Positions 11,259-20,836 are shown, numbered from the stretch's first letter. The stretch: 64,000 bases of DNA from Promethearchaeia archaeon (GCA_029856105.1 JAHQWH010000224.1:1-64000), one strand, 5' to 3'. Translations and numbers: made by a program. The notes: generated from the letters alone by a model not told the origin.

Positions 11259-11888
11259 TTAAAATATAACATTTTGAATTGTATGTTTTTTAGTATATGA
11301 AATTACTTTTACTCCCAAATCTCTTAAATCTGTTACGACTTGAGGGCAAATATCCTCGCAAATATCCTCTTGAACAAAATGAACAAAAGAAACTACTTCA
11401 TTTTCAAAACGATTTGCAAAATCTAACATTTTTTTTACGATCCACTGTGGTCTTAGCTTTAAGCTTAAAAAAATCTCTTTTTCTTGAATTTCTTCGCTTA
11501 ACATGTCAATCCAATTTTTTAGACTTTGTCCTTTGAAAGATTCTTTATCACTCATATTCTCGTATTCTTCAAATAATTCATTTTGAAGTTCTTGTTTTTC
11601 AACAATTTCTTCGTAAAGGTATCCCATTGCATAATCTGGAATATCTACCTGAATATATGGTATTCCAAGTTTATCTAATGTTTGAGCAAAAGGTGTTTTT
11701 TTAAACTCCTTCATATTTACTTGAAAATCAACGGTAACAAAATTAACATCTTTCTTTTTAAGAAAATCAGTTAGTCTTGATTTATCTTTATTTTGAAAAT
11801 ACCTGCCATTTTCTTTTGAGGACATATACGCTATTATTTTTTTATTTTTTACTGGTTTCAATTCCAAAACTTCCATATAATAATACAC
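11259..11888 (-). CDS. Hypothetical protein, likely diverged paralogue of 10505..11236
   Basis: 209-aa ORF; shared N-terminal motif, co-directional; GAGGTG upstream. Confidence 0.55.
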   Translation of the reverse strand: MYYYMEVLELKPVKNKKIIAYMSSKENGRYFQNKDKSRLTDFLKKKDVNFVTVDFQVNMKEFKKTPFAQTLDKLGIPYIQVDIPDYAMGYLYEEIVEKQELQNELFEEYENMSDKESFKGQSLKNWIDMLSEEIQEKEIFLSLKLRPQWIVKKMLDFANRFENEVVSFVHFVQEDICEDICPQVVTDLRDLGVKVISYTKKHTIQNVIF

Positions 11889-11922
11889 CTCTTTTATTTC
11901 AGCTTTTTAAAAAAGCATTTAC

Positions 11923-11989
11923 CTAATTAAATTGTCATAAGCTTAAAATATAAAGAATTTGACAAGAAAACTTTTTAACATATTGATAA
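11923..11989 (-). promoter_or_regulatory. 67-bp element shared with 6993-7059, upstream of gene 11259..11888
   Basis: Ungapped match at nearly the same distance from the start codon. Confidence 0.7.
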
Positions 11990-12105
11990 GGAATATTATC
12001 AAAATTTTTTCTAAACAATTTTTTTAGTTAATTGAAAACCGTCATTCTTATTGATGGGATCCGTGGGTCACATGATCATTTTCTAACATATTTATATATT
12101 TTAAC

Positions 12106-12115
12106 AACATATGTT
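12106..12115. promoter_or_regulatory. Palindrome AACATATGTT upstream of the wHTH-HdrA-MvhD gene
   Basis: Perfect 10-bp dyad about 80 bp before the ATG; related half site at 12085. Confidence 0.4.
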
Positions 12116-12197
12116 ATCATGAAGAAAAAATAATTTGTCAAAAAAAAGTTTTTAGCAAAATAAATTTAGAATAAAAAATCAATAGGAAAGCTCAAAA

Positions 12198-14744
12198 ATG
12201 GATATTTATTCAATTTTAGCCCATCCAATCAGAAGAAAACTCTTATATCTTCTCGAAGAAGAGGGTTTTATTCCATATACTGAATTAATGGTTAAGTTAG
12301 GTGTAGAACAAACTGGACAATTAAATTTTCATTTGAAAAAGCTTAATAATTTAGTAAGTAAAGACAAAAAATCATATTATTTAACTGATGATGGTAAAAG
12401 AGTATTAAGGATATTAGGATTAAACAAAAGAATTTTATCCGGAGAGGAAATAGACTATTTAAAATCAAAAGGTAGCGAAATAAACAGAATAGGTGTTATT
12501 ATCTGTAATTGTAATACAGAAATCTCAAATGTACTTAACATTAACTCCTTAGAAAACTATATAAGTAAAATAAATAATGTAGTTTCAGTAAAAATTCTTG
12601 ATAATTTATGTCAAGAAAAGAACCAAGATAAAATTAATAATTGGATTACTGATAACTTCATAAATAAAATTGTTATCGCTGCTTGTTCTCCTAAAACACA
12701 TCAACATATATTTGAACGTCTTTTTCAAAATATAATTGATAATGCAAATATTGAGATTGCAAATATAAGAGAACAATGTTGTTGGGTACACTATTCAAGT
12801 AAAAAACACATTGATAGTCTTTTAACTCTGAAAAAAGCACAATTACTTATAGAAGCCTCAGTTAATCGAGTAAGCCTTCAAAAACCAATTAAGATAAAAA
12901 GAGTTGAAGTTGAAAAAAGTTGTGCTGTTCTTGGAGGAGGAATTGCTGGTATGAATATAGCGTTAAACTTATCAAGGGCAGGTATCAAAGTTTATCTAAT
13001 TGAAAAGTCTCCTACGTTAGGGGGAAAAGTAGCAAGATGGCAAAAGATTTCAAATATGGGAGATTGCTCTACTTGCTTAATCTCTGAATTAATTGGGGAA
13101 ATTGTGAAAGAAAATAATATTGAAATCTTGACAAATTCGGAAATAATTAGCGTATCGGGAGAAGTTGGTAATTTTACTATAAACTTAATTAAAAAACCTC
13201 GCTATGTTGATGAGACAAAATGTACAGGTTGTAAGCAATGTGTGGATGTGTGTGCTCGAGAGAAAGTTAATCTATATGAATTTGGCTTAACGCATAGAAA
13301 AATAATTCACTTTCCTTTTCAATACTGTTATCCTTATGTCCCAGTTATTGAAGATGAAGATATTAATACCTGCCTTGAATGTGGAGTATGTGAACGTGCT
13401 TGTGCAAATAAAGCAATTAATTTAAGAGAAAAGCCTAAGGAATTGAGAATTAAAGTAGGCGCAAAAGTTATAGCTATTGGTTCAGATCTTTCTTCAAATT
13501 TAAAAGAATATAATTATAATCCACGAAATAATGTTATAACTTCGGCAGAATTTGAACGAATTTTATGTTCAGATGGCCTAACTAATGGAAAGATCGTAAA
13601 ATTGCCTGATGGGAAACCAGTGAAAACAATATCAATTATTCAAGAAGTTGGAATTTCAAACTATCTATGTGAATATTCGGATATTTTAGCCCTAAAGTAT
13701 ATAGATGTTATTAAAGTAAAGAGCCCTGATTGTGAAGTTAATGTTTTTTACGATTTAAGTAAACTAAAAGAAAAAGACGAAATAATACTAAAATCTACTC
13801 ATCCAAGATTTCTTTACGCTAATAAAGTATTAATTGAGACAAAAGAGAATATTAATTACGTAGTTGCGGATTCTATTGAGTTTCAGAGTGATTTGATCGT
13901 TTTAAATCTTAAATTAATTCCAAATAAGGATTTGAAAACTCTTAGAAAGATTATGGACTTCACTTTAAATGATTATGGTTTTATGAGTGAAGAAACTTTA
14001 GCTTCTGGTATTTATGGTGTTGGAACAATATTTGGACCATTAAATTATCACTCAACTATTGCAACCACTAATAACATAGCGTTAAAAGTAATATCACTTC
14101 TTTCAAACGATTATTTAATAACAGAATATACTGGAATAGAGATTAATGAAGACAAATGTGGATTGTGTAACCTCTGTGTTATTTCTTGTCCTTACAATGC
14201 AATAAGCATAAACTTCGAAAAAATTACTGTTGATAAGTTTAAATGTAAAGCTTGTGGTATGTGTGTTAGTGTTTGTCCTACTAATGCCATCGAAATGAAT
14301 ATAAATACATCAGAAAAGATTTTAAAAACGATCGAAATTTTCTCAAAATTCAATAAAAAACCAAAAATTATCGCTTTTTGTTGCCAATCTTGCGGTTACG
14401 CTGCCGCTGACAATGCAGGATTAAAGAAATTGTTATATCAGCCTAATGTTTTTATAATCTCTGTTCCTTGTACTGGCCGTATTGATACTGAATTCATTGT
14501 TAAATCTCTTGAAATGGGGTTTGATGGAGTTATGATTATTGGTTGCAGAAAGGATTCTTGTAGATATATTGACGGGATTGAAAAATTAAAAAAAAGAGTT
14601 AGGCTTTTAAAAAAGGTTCTAGGACCAAAGTTAAGCAGACGGATAATAGTGATGAGTTTAAACGGAGTAGAAGGACAGGTATTTGCTGAAATCTCTAATA
14701 AATTCTATAATTTATTAAAGGAGGAGATTAAAAGTGAGGCTTAA
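12198..14744 (+). CDS. wHTH-HdrA-MvhD triple fusion: heterodisulfide reductase A-like flavoprotein with N-terminal ArsR-type wHTH and C-terminal MvhD [2Fe-2S] domain
   Basis: N-terminal wHTH (ILAHPIRRKLLYLLEEEG...QLNFHLKKLNNLVSKD...YYLTDDG); FAD motif VLGGGIAGMNIALNLSRAGIKVYLIEKSPTLGG; four 4Fe-4S motifs; MvhD-like FCCQSCGYAAADNAG...CTGRIDTE...GCRKDSC. Confidence 0.9.
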   Translation: MDIYSILAHPIRRKLLYLLEEEGFIPYTELMVKLGVEQTGQLNFHLKKLNNLVSKDKKSYYLTDDGKRVLRILGLNKRILSGEEIDYLKSKGSEINRIGVIICNCNTEISNVLNINSLENYISKINNVVSVKILDNLCQEKNQDKINNWITDNFINKIVIAACSPKTHQHIFERLFQNIIDNANIEIANIREQCCWVHYSSKKHIDSLLTLKKAQLLIEASVNRVSLQKPIKIKRVEVEKSCAVLGGGIAGMNIALNLSRAGIKVYLIEKSPTLGGKVARWQKISNMGDCSTCLISELIGEIVKENNIEILTNSEIISVSGEVGNFTINLIKKPRYVDETKCTGCKQCVDVCAREKVNLYEFGLTHRKIIHFPFQYCYPYVPVIEDEDINTCLECGVCERACANKAINLREKPKELRIKVGAKVIAIGSDLSSNLKEYNYNPRNNVITSAEFERILCSDGLTNGKIVKLPDGKPVKTISIIQEVGISNYLCEYSDILALKYIDVIKVKSPDCEVNVFYDLSKLKEKDEIILKSTHPRFLYANKVLIETKENINYVVADSIEFQSDLIVLNLKLIPNKDLKTLRKIMDFTLNDYGFMSEETLASGIYGVGTIFGPLNYHSTIATTNNIALKVISLLSNDYLITEYTGIEINEDKCGLCNLCVISCPYNAISINFEKITVDKFKCKACGMCVSVCPTNAIEMNINTSEKILKTIEIFSKFNKKPKIIAFCCQSCGYAAADNAGLKKLLYQPNVFIISVPCTGRIDTEFIVKSLEMGFDGVMIIGCRKDSCRYIDGIEKLKKRVRLLKKVLGPKLSRRIIVMSLNGVEGQVFAEISNKFYNLLKEEIKSEA

Positions 14745-15498
14745 ATTTTTAATTACATCTTTAACGTCTTGTACTGGATGTATATCAGCATTGATATCAC
14801 TAGATATATTTCCACAATTTCTTGAAAGAACGAAAATCGAATATTTTCCATTTATATCTGACAATTTAGAGATTAATGAATGCGATATAGCGCTAGTGGA
14901 GGGGGCTGTGTCCGAAAAGAATCAAATCGAATATCTACAAGAAATACGAAAAAATGCAAAAAAACTATATGCATTAGGTACATGCTCAGCGTTTGGGGGG
15001 ATTCTTAGTCTCTCAAATAAAAAAGAATCGTATCCTATTTCAAAGTTTGTGGAAGTTGATGGTATTATACCTGGATGTCCCCCTCCATCCATACTTTTAG
15101 GAAATTGTTTATTGAGGTTAGTTGAGAACAAAAAAATCCAGCTAAGCTTTAAAAATATGTGTTCTACTTGTCCTTTAAACAACCACGCAAAATTAGATTT
15201 ACCATTAACAATAGAAAAGTTTGTTCCAAGAAACGATGAAATTCGTTTTCCGGAAGAAAATTTATCGTGTTTTTTGAACGATGGGATTTTATGTTTAGGT
15301 CCTATTACTCGAGATGGCTGCGATCATCTCTGTATAAAACAAGGTTTACCCTGTGAAGGATGTTTAGGGCCTGTTTCAAAGGGGTTTACGTCGAATTTAA
15401 TCAATTTCTTAAGTCTTTTTAACCTTTCTAAAGATTTAAGAAAATACAAGGGGATATACCATAGGTTCTCAAAACCACATGTAGGAGGGAAGGATTGA
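14734..15498 (+). CDS. [NiFe] hydrogenase small subunit, group 3 / MvhG-like
   Basis: TSCTGCISALISLD, ALGTCSAFGGI, GIIPGCPPP, distal Cys cluster; overlaps the HdrA and large-subunit genes. Confidence 0.9.
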   Translation: MRLKFLITSLTSCTGCISALISLDIFPQFLERTKIEYFPFISDNLEINECDIALVEGAVSEKNQIEYLQEIRKNAKKLYALGTCSAFGGILSLSNKKESYPISKFVEVDGIIPGCPPPSILLGNCLLRLVENKKIQLSFKNMCSTCPLNNHAKLDLPLTIEKFVPRNDEIRFPEENLSCFLNDGILCLGPITRDGCDHLCIKQGLPCEGCLGPVSKGFTSNLINFLSLFNLSKDLRKYKGIYHRFSKPHVGGKD

Positions 15499-16799
15499 TG
15501 GATAAAGTTGTAGAAGCATGCACAAGGGTTGAAGGTAGTGGAAACTTAAACATTTATTTAAAAAACGATGAAATTTATCGAACTGAATTGAACTTTTCAG
15601 TATTTAGAGGATTTGAAAATATTTTAATAGGCAAAAAGCTATTAGATATTCCAAAAATAGTATCTAGAATTTGTGGACTGTGCTCCGCATCTCAAACAAT
15701 TGCAAGTTGCAAAGCAATAGAGAATATATACGGAATAGAACCATCAAACCAATCAATTTTGCTTAGAAGGGTTTTATTATCTGGAGAATTAATACAATCG
15801 CACATTATGCATTATTTTTTCCAATCCTTTCCAGATTTATTAAAAATATTTAAAATTAATACTATAATTAACGAACCTTATAATTTAATTAATTACAATC
15901 CTCATTTAACGACAAATGTATTTAATTTAATAAAAATTGGCTCAGAAATAAATAAGTTAATAGGAGGGAGGGTGTTACATCCAATTACTCCGATTCCTGG
16001 AGGATTAATATATAATCCGAATCGAAAGAGTTTTATTTCTATGGAGAAATATCTTCAAAAGGGAATTTACTACATAGAAACTATAATTGAAAATTTTATA
16101 GATTTATTTTCTGCTTTTGATCCTCCTACAGAATTTAATCTTTCTAATCCTATATATTTCGGCTTAAAAAACAATATGGGTTTTGATAGGTATGAAGGAA
16201 ACCTTAGAATTGAACAAAATGAAACAACTTACAACGATTTTCAAGCGAAAAATTATTCAAAATATTTTGATAAAGACCCTAATCTTTATGGGATTACGTT
16301 TAAGTCAAATTCGAAAAATGAAATTTTAACAGGACCAATTGCGCGCTATAAGTTAACTCAAAATTATGGAATAGATAAAATATACGAATACTTAAGCAAT
16401 TTTGGAAAAAAATGGCAAAGCAATTTATTATTTATAAACTTTTTACAATTAATTGAAAGTTATTACGAAATTCAAAAAAGTGTTGAAATATTAAATACTA
16501 CTTCACTAAAAAGTAAAACAAAACTTAAACAACTAAACTCAATAAAAAAATCAAATGGAATAGGGGTTATCGAAGCACCAAGAGGTATACTAATGCATCA
16601 TTATCATTTAAATAAAGCTAAATCCGTTGATCAAGTAAAACTTTTCATTGCAACCGAAATAAATATGCCTATTCTTAACAAAATGATCACTGAATATGCT
16701 AAAAAGCTATATGAAAAAGAAGATATCGATTCTGTTAAAGAAAAAGTTCAAATAATGATAAGAGCATTTGATCCTTGCATATCGTGCGCTTCTCACTAA
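15495..16799 (+). CDS. [NiFe] hydrogenase large subunit, group 3 / MvhA-like
   Basis: L1 motif RICGLCSASQ, L2 motif DPCISCASH at the C-terminus; 4-bp overlap with the small subunit. Confidence 0.9.
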   Translation: MMDKVVEACTRVEGSGNLNIYLKNDEIYRTELNFSVFRGFENILIGKKLLDIPKIVSRICGLCSASQTIASCKAIENIYGIEPSNQSILLRRVLLSGELIQSHIMHYFFQSFPDLLKIFKINTIINEPYNLINYNPHLTTNVFNLIKIGSEINKLIGGRVLHPITPIPGGLIYNPNRKSFISMEKYLQKGIYYIETIIENFIDLFSAFDPPTEFNLSNPIYFGLKNNMGFDRYEGNLRIEQNETTYNDFQAKNYSKYFDKDPNLYGITFKSNSKNEILTGPIARYKLTQNYGIDKIYEYLSNFGKKWQSNLLFINFLQLIESYYEIQKSVEILNTTSLKSKTKLKQLNSIKKSNGIGVIEAPRGILMHHYHLNKAKSVDQVKLFIATEINMPILNKMITEYAKKLYEKEDIDSVKEKVQIMIRAFDPCISCASH

Positions 16800-16857
16800 C
16801 ATTAAAAATCATAAATATTAAGCATAATTGATTTAATGAAGAAGAGGATGGTTAAAA

Positions 16858-17898
16858 TTGAAAGAAAATCTCTTAAATAACGCCAATACAGATTGTCCAT
16901 TTAAGGAATTATGTGAGACTCTTTTGTTTTATTTTGATGAGACTATAGGCCATGTCCCACTTCTTATTTGTCCAGAAAATGCGTTAGATGATGATTCGGG
17001 AAAAATGCATCTTATAAGATACCATCCAATTTGGTTTTTAGAGCTCAAAGATAAAACTACAATTAACCGAATCGATTTAGAATACTGTAATAATATGTAT
17101 TTTGCGAAGAAATTTATTGTTGAATCTAAAAGGGTTAAAAGAAGAGCAGGGTCTTTTCAAAAAATGGATGAAATAGTTGTGTTGATACTTGTGTTGCCAA
17201 CAGATTTAGATGTTTTTGGGGGAGAATTAATAAATTTATTAACGAAAAAAATAATCGATGAATTTGAAAATACGCTTTATCACGTAATAGAATCAGAAAT
17301 TGCGAAACTGGAAGTTATTAAAACAGAAAAATTAATTAATATAATAAAAAAAGGAGATCAGATAAAAGAAGAAATAAAAGCAATAATTAACCTTACTTGT
17401 GAGGAACATTTTTCATCGGTAATTAAACAAACTGATGCGACCTCTTTCAAATTGCAAAAAGCAATTTCTTATTTAACATTTAAAGGAATCGATATTGACC
17501 ACATTGTTATAGACGCTCAAAATGAATCGTTTTCTAAAATTCGATTATTCGATTACGATAGAGTTGTTCAACAAAAATTAGGAATAAAAGATCAATTTAA
17601 AATAACAAACATAAATATTATTAACAATTTTCAGGAAATAGAAGTTTTAGTAAAGAATAAAAGTAAAAAGGAATTCAACGATCTCATCGTCCGAATTACT
17701 TACATTAAAGAATTTTTTGAAAAAGAGGTATTAAACGAAAAAGTTGAAAAATGCCTTCCTGAAGAAGAATTATTGTTTATAACGCCCGTAATTAAAGAAA
17801 CAAACAATTATTTGTTTTCTATTATTGAAGAACATTCTAATAGAACAATTTTTTCTAAAAAAATTGATTTAGAATCAGTTAAAAGTCGTCCCTACTAA
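16858..17898 (+). CDS. Hypothetical protein with possible longin/roadblock-like N-domain and C-terminal beta-sandwich
   Basis: 346-aa ORF (TTG start); N-terminal alternating beta/alpha pattern (GHVPLLICPE...FLELKDKTTINRIDLEYCNNMYFAKKFIVESKRVKRRAGS), beta-rich C-terminus; fold assignment by eye. Confidence 0.5.
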   Translation: MKENLLNNANTDCPFKELCETLLFYFDETIGHVPLLICPENALDDDSGKMHLIRYHPIWFLELKDKTTINRIDLEYCNNMYFAKKFIVESKRVKRRAGSFQKMDEIVVLILVLPTDLDVFGGELINLLTKKIIDEFENTLYHVIESEIAKLEVIKTEKLINIIKKGDQIKEEIKAIINLTCEEHFSSVIKQTDATSFKLQKAISYLTFKGIDIDHIVIDAQNESFSKIRLFDYDRVVQQKLGIKDQFKITNINIINNFQEIEVLVKNKSKKEFNDLIVRITYIKEFFEKEVLNEKVEKCLPEEELLFITPVIKETNNYLFSIIEEHSNRTIFSKKIDLESVKSRPY

Positions 17899-18832
17899 GG
17901 AATTTTTTTAAATTTTGGTAATCTTCGCCATTTAAAACGTTCATTACCGTATCAAAAGTTCCAATTGTTTTCTCTTTTGTAACAACCATCAGTACCGATC
18001 CATTGCTAACTTCCTTCACTAGAATATAGTTATGTTCGCTCTCATATATAACAGTTGATAATTCTAAAGGAGAAATCGAAGAATTTGAAAGTTCCATGAT
18101 CTTTGAAAAAATTTGATAAATATTAGAGTCTAAGCTACCAATCTCGAATTTGATAAATTGGAGATTTGGACTTTCAAATTTTCCTATTGTGGAAGCTATT
18201 AATAAACCATCTGGTTGGTTAAATAAAAGAAATTCTGAAAGCGTATTGATCTTCAATTGGTCTAATAAATGGCGTATTTTCCCAAGCCTTTGTAAAGCTA
18301 ATGTGTTCTCTTGAATTTTATAATCGAGTATTTCGATCAATCGATGTTGAGCACTTCCCTCTTTTACTGATACAGGTGTAAAAGCAATTTTGCTTTTTAA
18401 ATCATCTGTAAGATCTTTAATTAACAGTTTATAAATGTCATCTTCTTTTGATTCTTGAAGATCAATTTTATTTAATAAGACATATACCTTTCCCACTTCA
18501 GGACTAAATTCAAAAAGGTATTTCAAGAATTTACCAAAAGTATCTTTCAGTTTTGGTTCTTCTGCTGCCGAATCAACCATGAAAACTGCAGCTGTTACAT
18601 CAGAAAATACAAGCTCTCGCTTTTTTTCTGAGAAATATCTTTCCATATAAAGTTCCTGACCCCCTAAATCCCAGATGGAAAGTTCCATTATTCCTCTAAA
18701 TATAAAATTTTCCCTTGAGACTCCTTTTGTAGGTTTCAGATTAAGCACTTTCATGAAATTATAACCTAAACAAGTAGTCCGCATTAATGACGTTTTACCC
18801 GCACCACCAGGGCCAAATAGGAGTATTTTTAT
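17879..18832 (-). CDS. Rag/Gtr-like GTPase with C-terminal roadblock-like domain; start proposed at ATA 18832..18830
   Basis: Extending the ORF upstream of its first ATG (18784) recovers [ATA]KILLFGPGGAGKTSL (Walker A); WDLGGQE; LNKIDL; in-frame TGA at 18841..18839 limits the extension; GGTGA 6 nt before the ATA. Confidence 0.85.
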   Translation of the reverse strand: MKILLFGPGGAGKTSLMRTTCLGYNFMKVLNLKPTKGVSRENFIFRGIMELSIWDLGGQELYMERYFSEKKRELVFSDVTAAVFMVDSAAEEPKLKDTFGKFLKYLFEFSPEVGKVYVLLNKIDLQESKEDDIYKLLIKDLTDDLKSKIAFTPVSVKEGSAQHRLIEILDYKIQENTLALQRLGKIRHLLDQLKINTLSEFLLFNQPDGLLIASTIGKFESPNLQFIKFEIGSLDSNIYQIFSKIMELSNSSISPLELSTVIYESEHNYILVKEVSNGSVLMVVTKEKTIGTFDTVMNVLNGEDYQNLKKFLSRDDF

Positions 18833-19062
18833 TTTATTTCACCGGTAAACTTTTACTGATTAAAATAAAGCGACAATTGATTTAATATTAAATATATTTA
18901 ATCGTCTAATATATTTTTTATAAATTAATGATTATTTAATTTTTTCTAATTATTATACGATTTATTAGATTTTAATTGCATGGATGATTCAATTAAATAT
19001 AATTTTTAATTAATTTAAATAATAATATATTTAGAACTAACAATAATAGGAATTGAAAGATT

Positions 19063-19590
19063 TTGAATTTAGAAGATTACATAAGGAATGTCCCAGATTT
19101 TCCAATAAAAGGAATTCAGTTTAAAGATGTCACAACTTTGTGTAAGGTTCATGCTTCTTTTAAAGAGTCATGTGACAGACTAATAAATCATTTTAAAGAC
19201 AAAGGAATCAAGAAGGTTTGTGCTGTCGAAGCTAGAGGCTATGTGTGGGGCGGCGTTTTAGCGTATAAATTGGATGCTGGATTCGTTTTGATACGAAAAC
19301 CAGGAAAGTTACCTGCTGAGACGATTAAAGAGACCTATGAACTTGAATATGGTACTGATACTATTGAAATGCATAGGGATGCCATAGAAAAAGGAGAAAA
19401 AGTGTTATTATTTGATGATTTGTTAGCAACTGGAGGAACTGCAAAAGCAGCTTGCAATCTAATAGAAAAGGCAGGTGGAAGCGTAGCTGGGATTGCATTT
19501 GTTATTGAGCTTACCGGTAGTTTACATGGTCGAGACAAATTAGAAGGTTATGATATAATCAGTCTAATGAAGATAGTAGTTGATGAATAG
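19063..19590 (+). CDS. apt: Adenine phosphoribosyltransferase
   Basis: MNLEDYIRNVPDFPIKGIQFKDVTTL, EARGYVWGG, PRPP loop VLLFDDLLATGGTAKAA. Confidence 0.92.
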   Translation: MNLEDYIRNVPDFPIKGIQFKDVTTLCKVHASFKESCDRLINHFKDKGIKKVCAVEARGYVWGGVLAYKLDAGFVLIRKPGKLPAETIKETYELEYGTDTIEMHRDAIEKGEKVLLFDDLLATGGTAKAACNLIEKAGGSVAGIAFVIELTGSLHGRDKLEGYDIISLMKIVVDE

Positions 19591-19713
19591 TAAACGGAAT
19601 AAACACATTCACCCATTTTTTTCCCATAATAATATCCTTATTTTTTAGGCTGAAAATTTAAATAATTCTCTGTACTTTATACTCACAGTATTAAAATAAA
19701 CACATTATAAGGT

Positions 19714-20808
19714 GTGGATTTGATTCAAGAACTGAAAAAAACGCCATTCTATAATATTCACGTGAATTTAGGGGCGAGAATGGTCGACTTTGCTGGTTTT
19801 AGTATGCCAGTACAGTACGAAAGCATTATTAAAGAACACGAAGCGGTACGCAATAAAGCTGGTGTGTTTGATGTGTCCCATATGGGGGAATTCCTGTTAG
19901 AAGGGAAAGATGTAAAATCTTTTCTCCAATATGTAATGATTAACGATTTAAAACTACTAGAACCCACAAAAGGACAATATTCATGTATGTGTTACGAAAA
20001 TGGGACTGTTGTTGACGATCTTGTTTATTACGAGGAAGAACCTGAGCGATTTAGAATGATCGTTAACGCTAGCAATGTCGAAAAAGATTTTCAATGGTTA
20101 ATCGAGCATATTGAAGGTAGGGATGTTAAAATCACTAATTTATCCTTAGAACGATGTCGTTTAGCGTTTCAAGGTCCAAAATCCGACGAATATCTCCAAC
20201 CGCTAGTGGATGTCGATTTATCTTCGATAAATAGGTTTTATTTTGCTCACACTACGTTAAACGGGGCTCCAATATTTATAGCTAGAACCGGGTATACAGG
20301 TGAGCGAGGATTTGAAATTTCATTTGATAACAAATATGCTGAGAAAGTATGGAATGATCTAACTAAAGCTGGAGCCTCACCAGCAGGGTTAGGGGCGCGA
20401 GATTCGTTGAGATTAGAAGCAACTTACTCATTATATGGTCACGAAATTAGCGATTCAATTACACCTATTGAAGCAGGTCTTTTTTGGCTCGTTAAACCTA
20501 AAGAGGGTATCGATTATATTGGAAAAGAAACTTTATTAAAACAAAAATCCGAAGGAACAGATCGAATTATTGTTGGGTTGAATTTACTTGATAGGGGAAT
20601 TATTAGAGAGCATTATAAAATCTTTAAAAATGGCAATGAAATTGGATTCGTGACTTCAGGAGGATTTTCACCTACACTTAAGAAAACAATTGGTTTAGGA
20701 CTTGTTGAGAAACAATATAGCGAAGTAGGAACGGAATTTGAAATTGAAATTCGCAATAAGTTCTTGAGAGGAAAAATAGTTGCTACACCGTTTTATAGAA
20801 ATGTGTAA
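19714..20808 (+). CDS. gcvT: Glycine cleavage system T protein (aminomethyltransferase)
   Basis: ARMVDFAGFSMPVQYESIIKEHEAVRNKAGVFDVSHMGE; first gene of a T-H-PA-PB run. Confidence 0.95.
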   Translation: MDLIQELKKTPFYNIHVNLGARMVDFAGFSMPVQYESIIKEHEAVRNKAGVFDVSHMGEFLLEGKDVKSFLQYVMINDLKLLEPTKGQYSCMCYENGTVVDDLVYYEEEPERFRMIVNASNVEKDFQWLIEHIEGRDVKITNLSLERCRLAFQGPKSDEYLQPLVDVDLSSINRFYFAHTTLNGAPIFIARTGYTGERGFEISFDNKYAEKVWNDLTKAGASPAGLGARDSLRLEATYSLYGHEISDSITPIEAGLFWLVKPKEGIDYIGKETLLKQKSEGTDRIIVGLNLLDRGIIREHYKIFKNGNEIGFVTSGGFSPTLKKTIGLGLVEKQYSEVGTEFEIEIRNKFLRGKIVATPFYRNV

Positions 20809-20836
20809 TTATCTTACAAAAAAAAAGTGAAAAATT

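Noticed and set aside
18784-18850. Frameshift/pseudogene explanation for the Rag-like GTPase
   Set aside because: Not excluded, but ranked below AUA initiation because the same GGTG(A/G)-N6-ATA arrangement occurs independently at Mod and Res.
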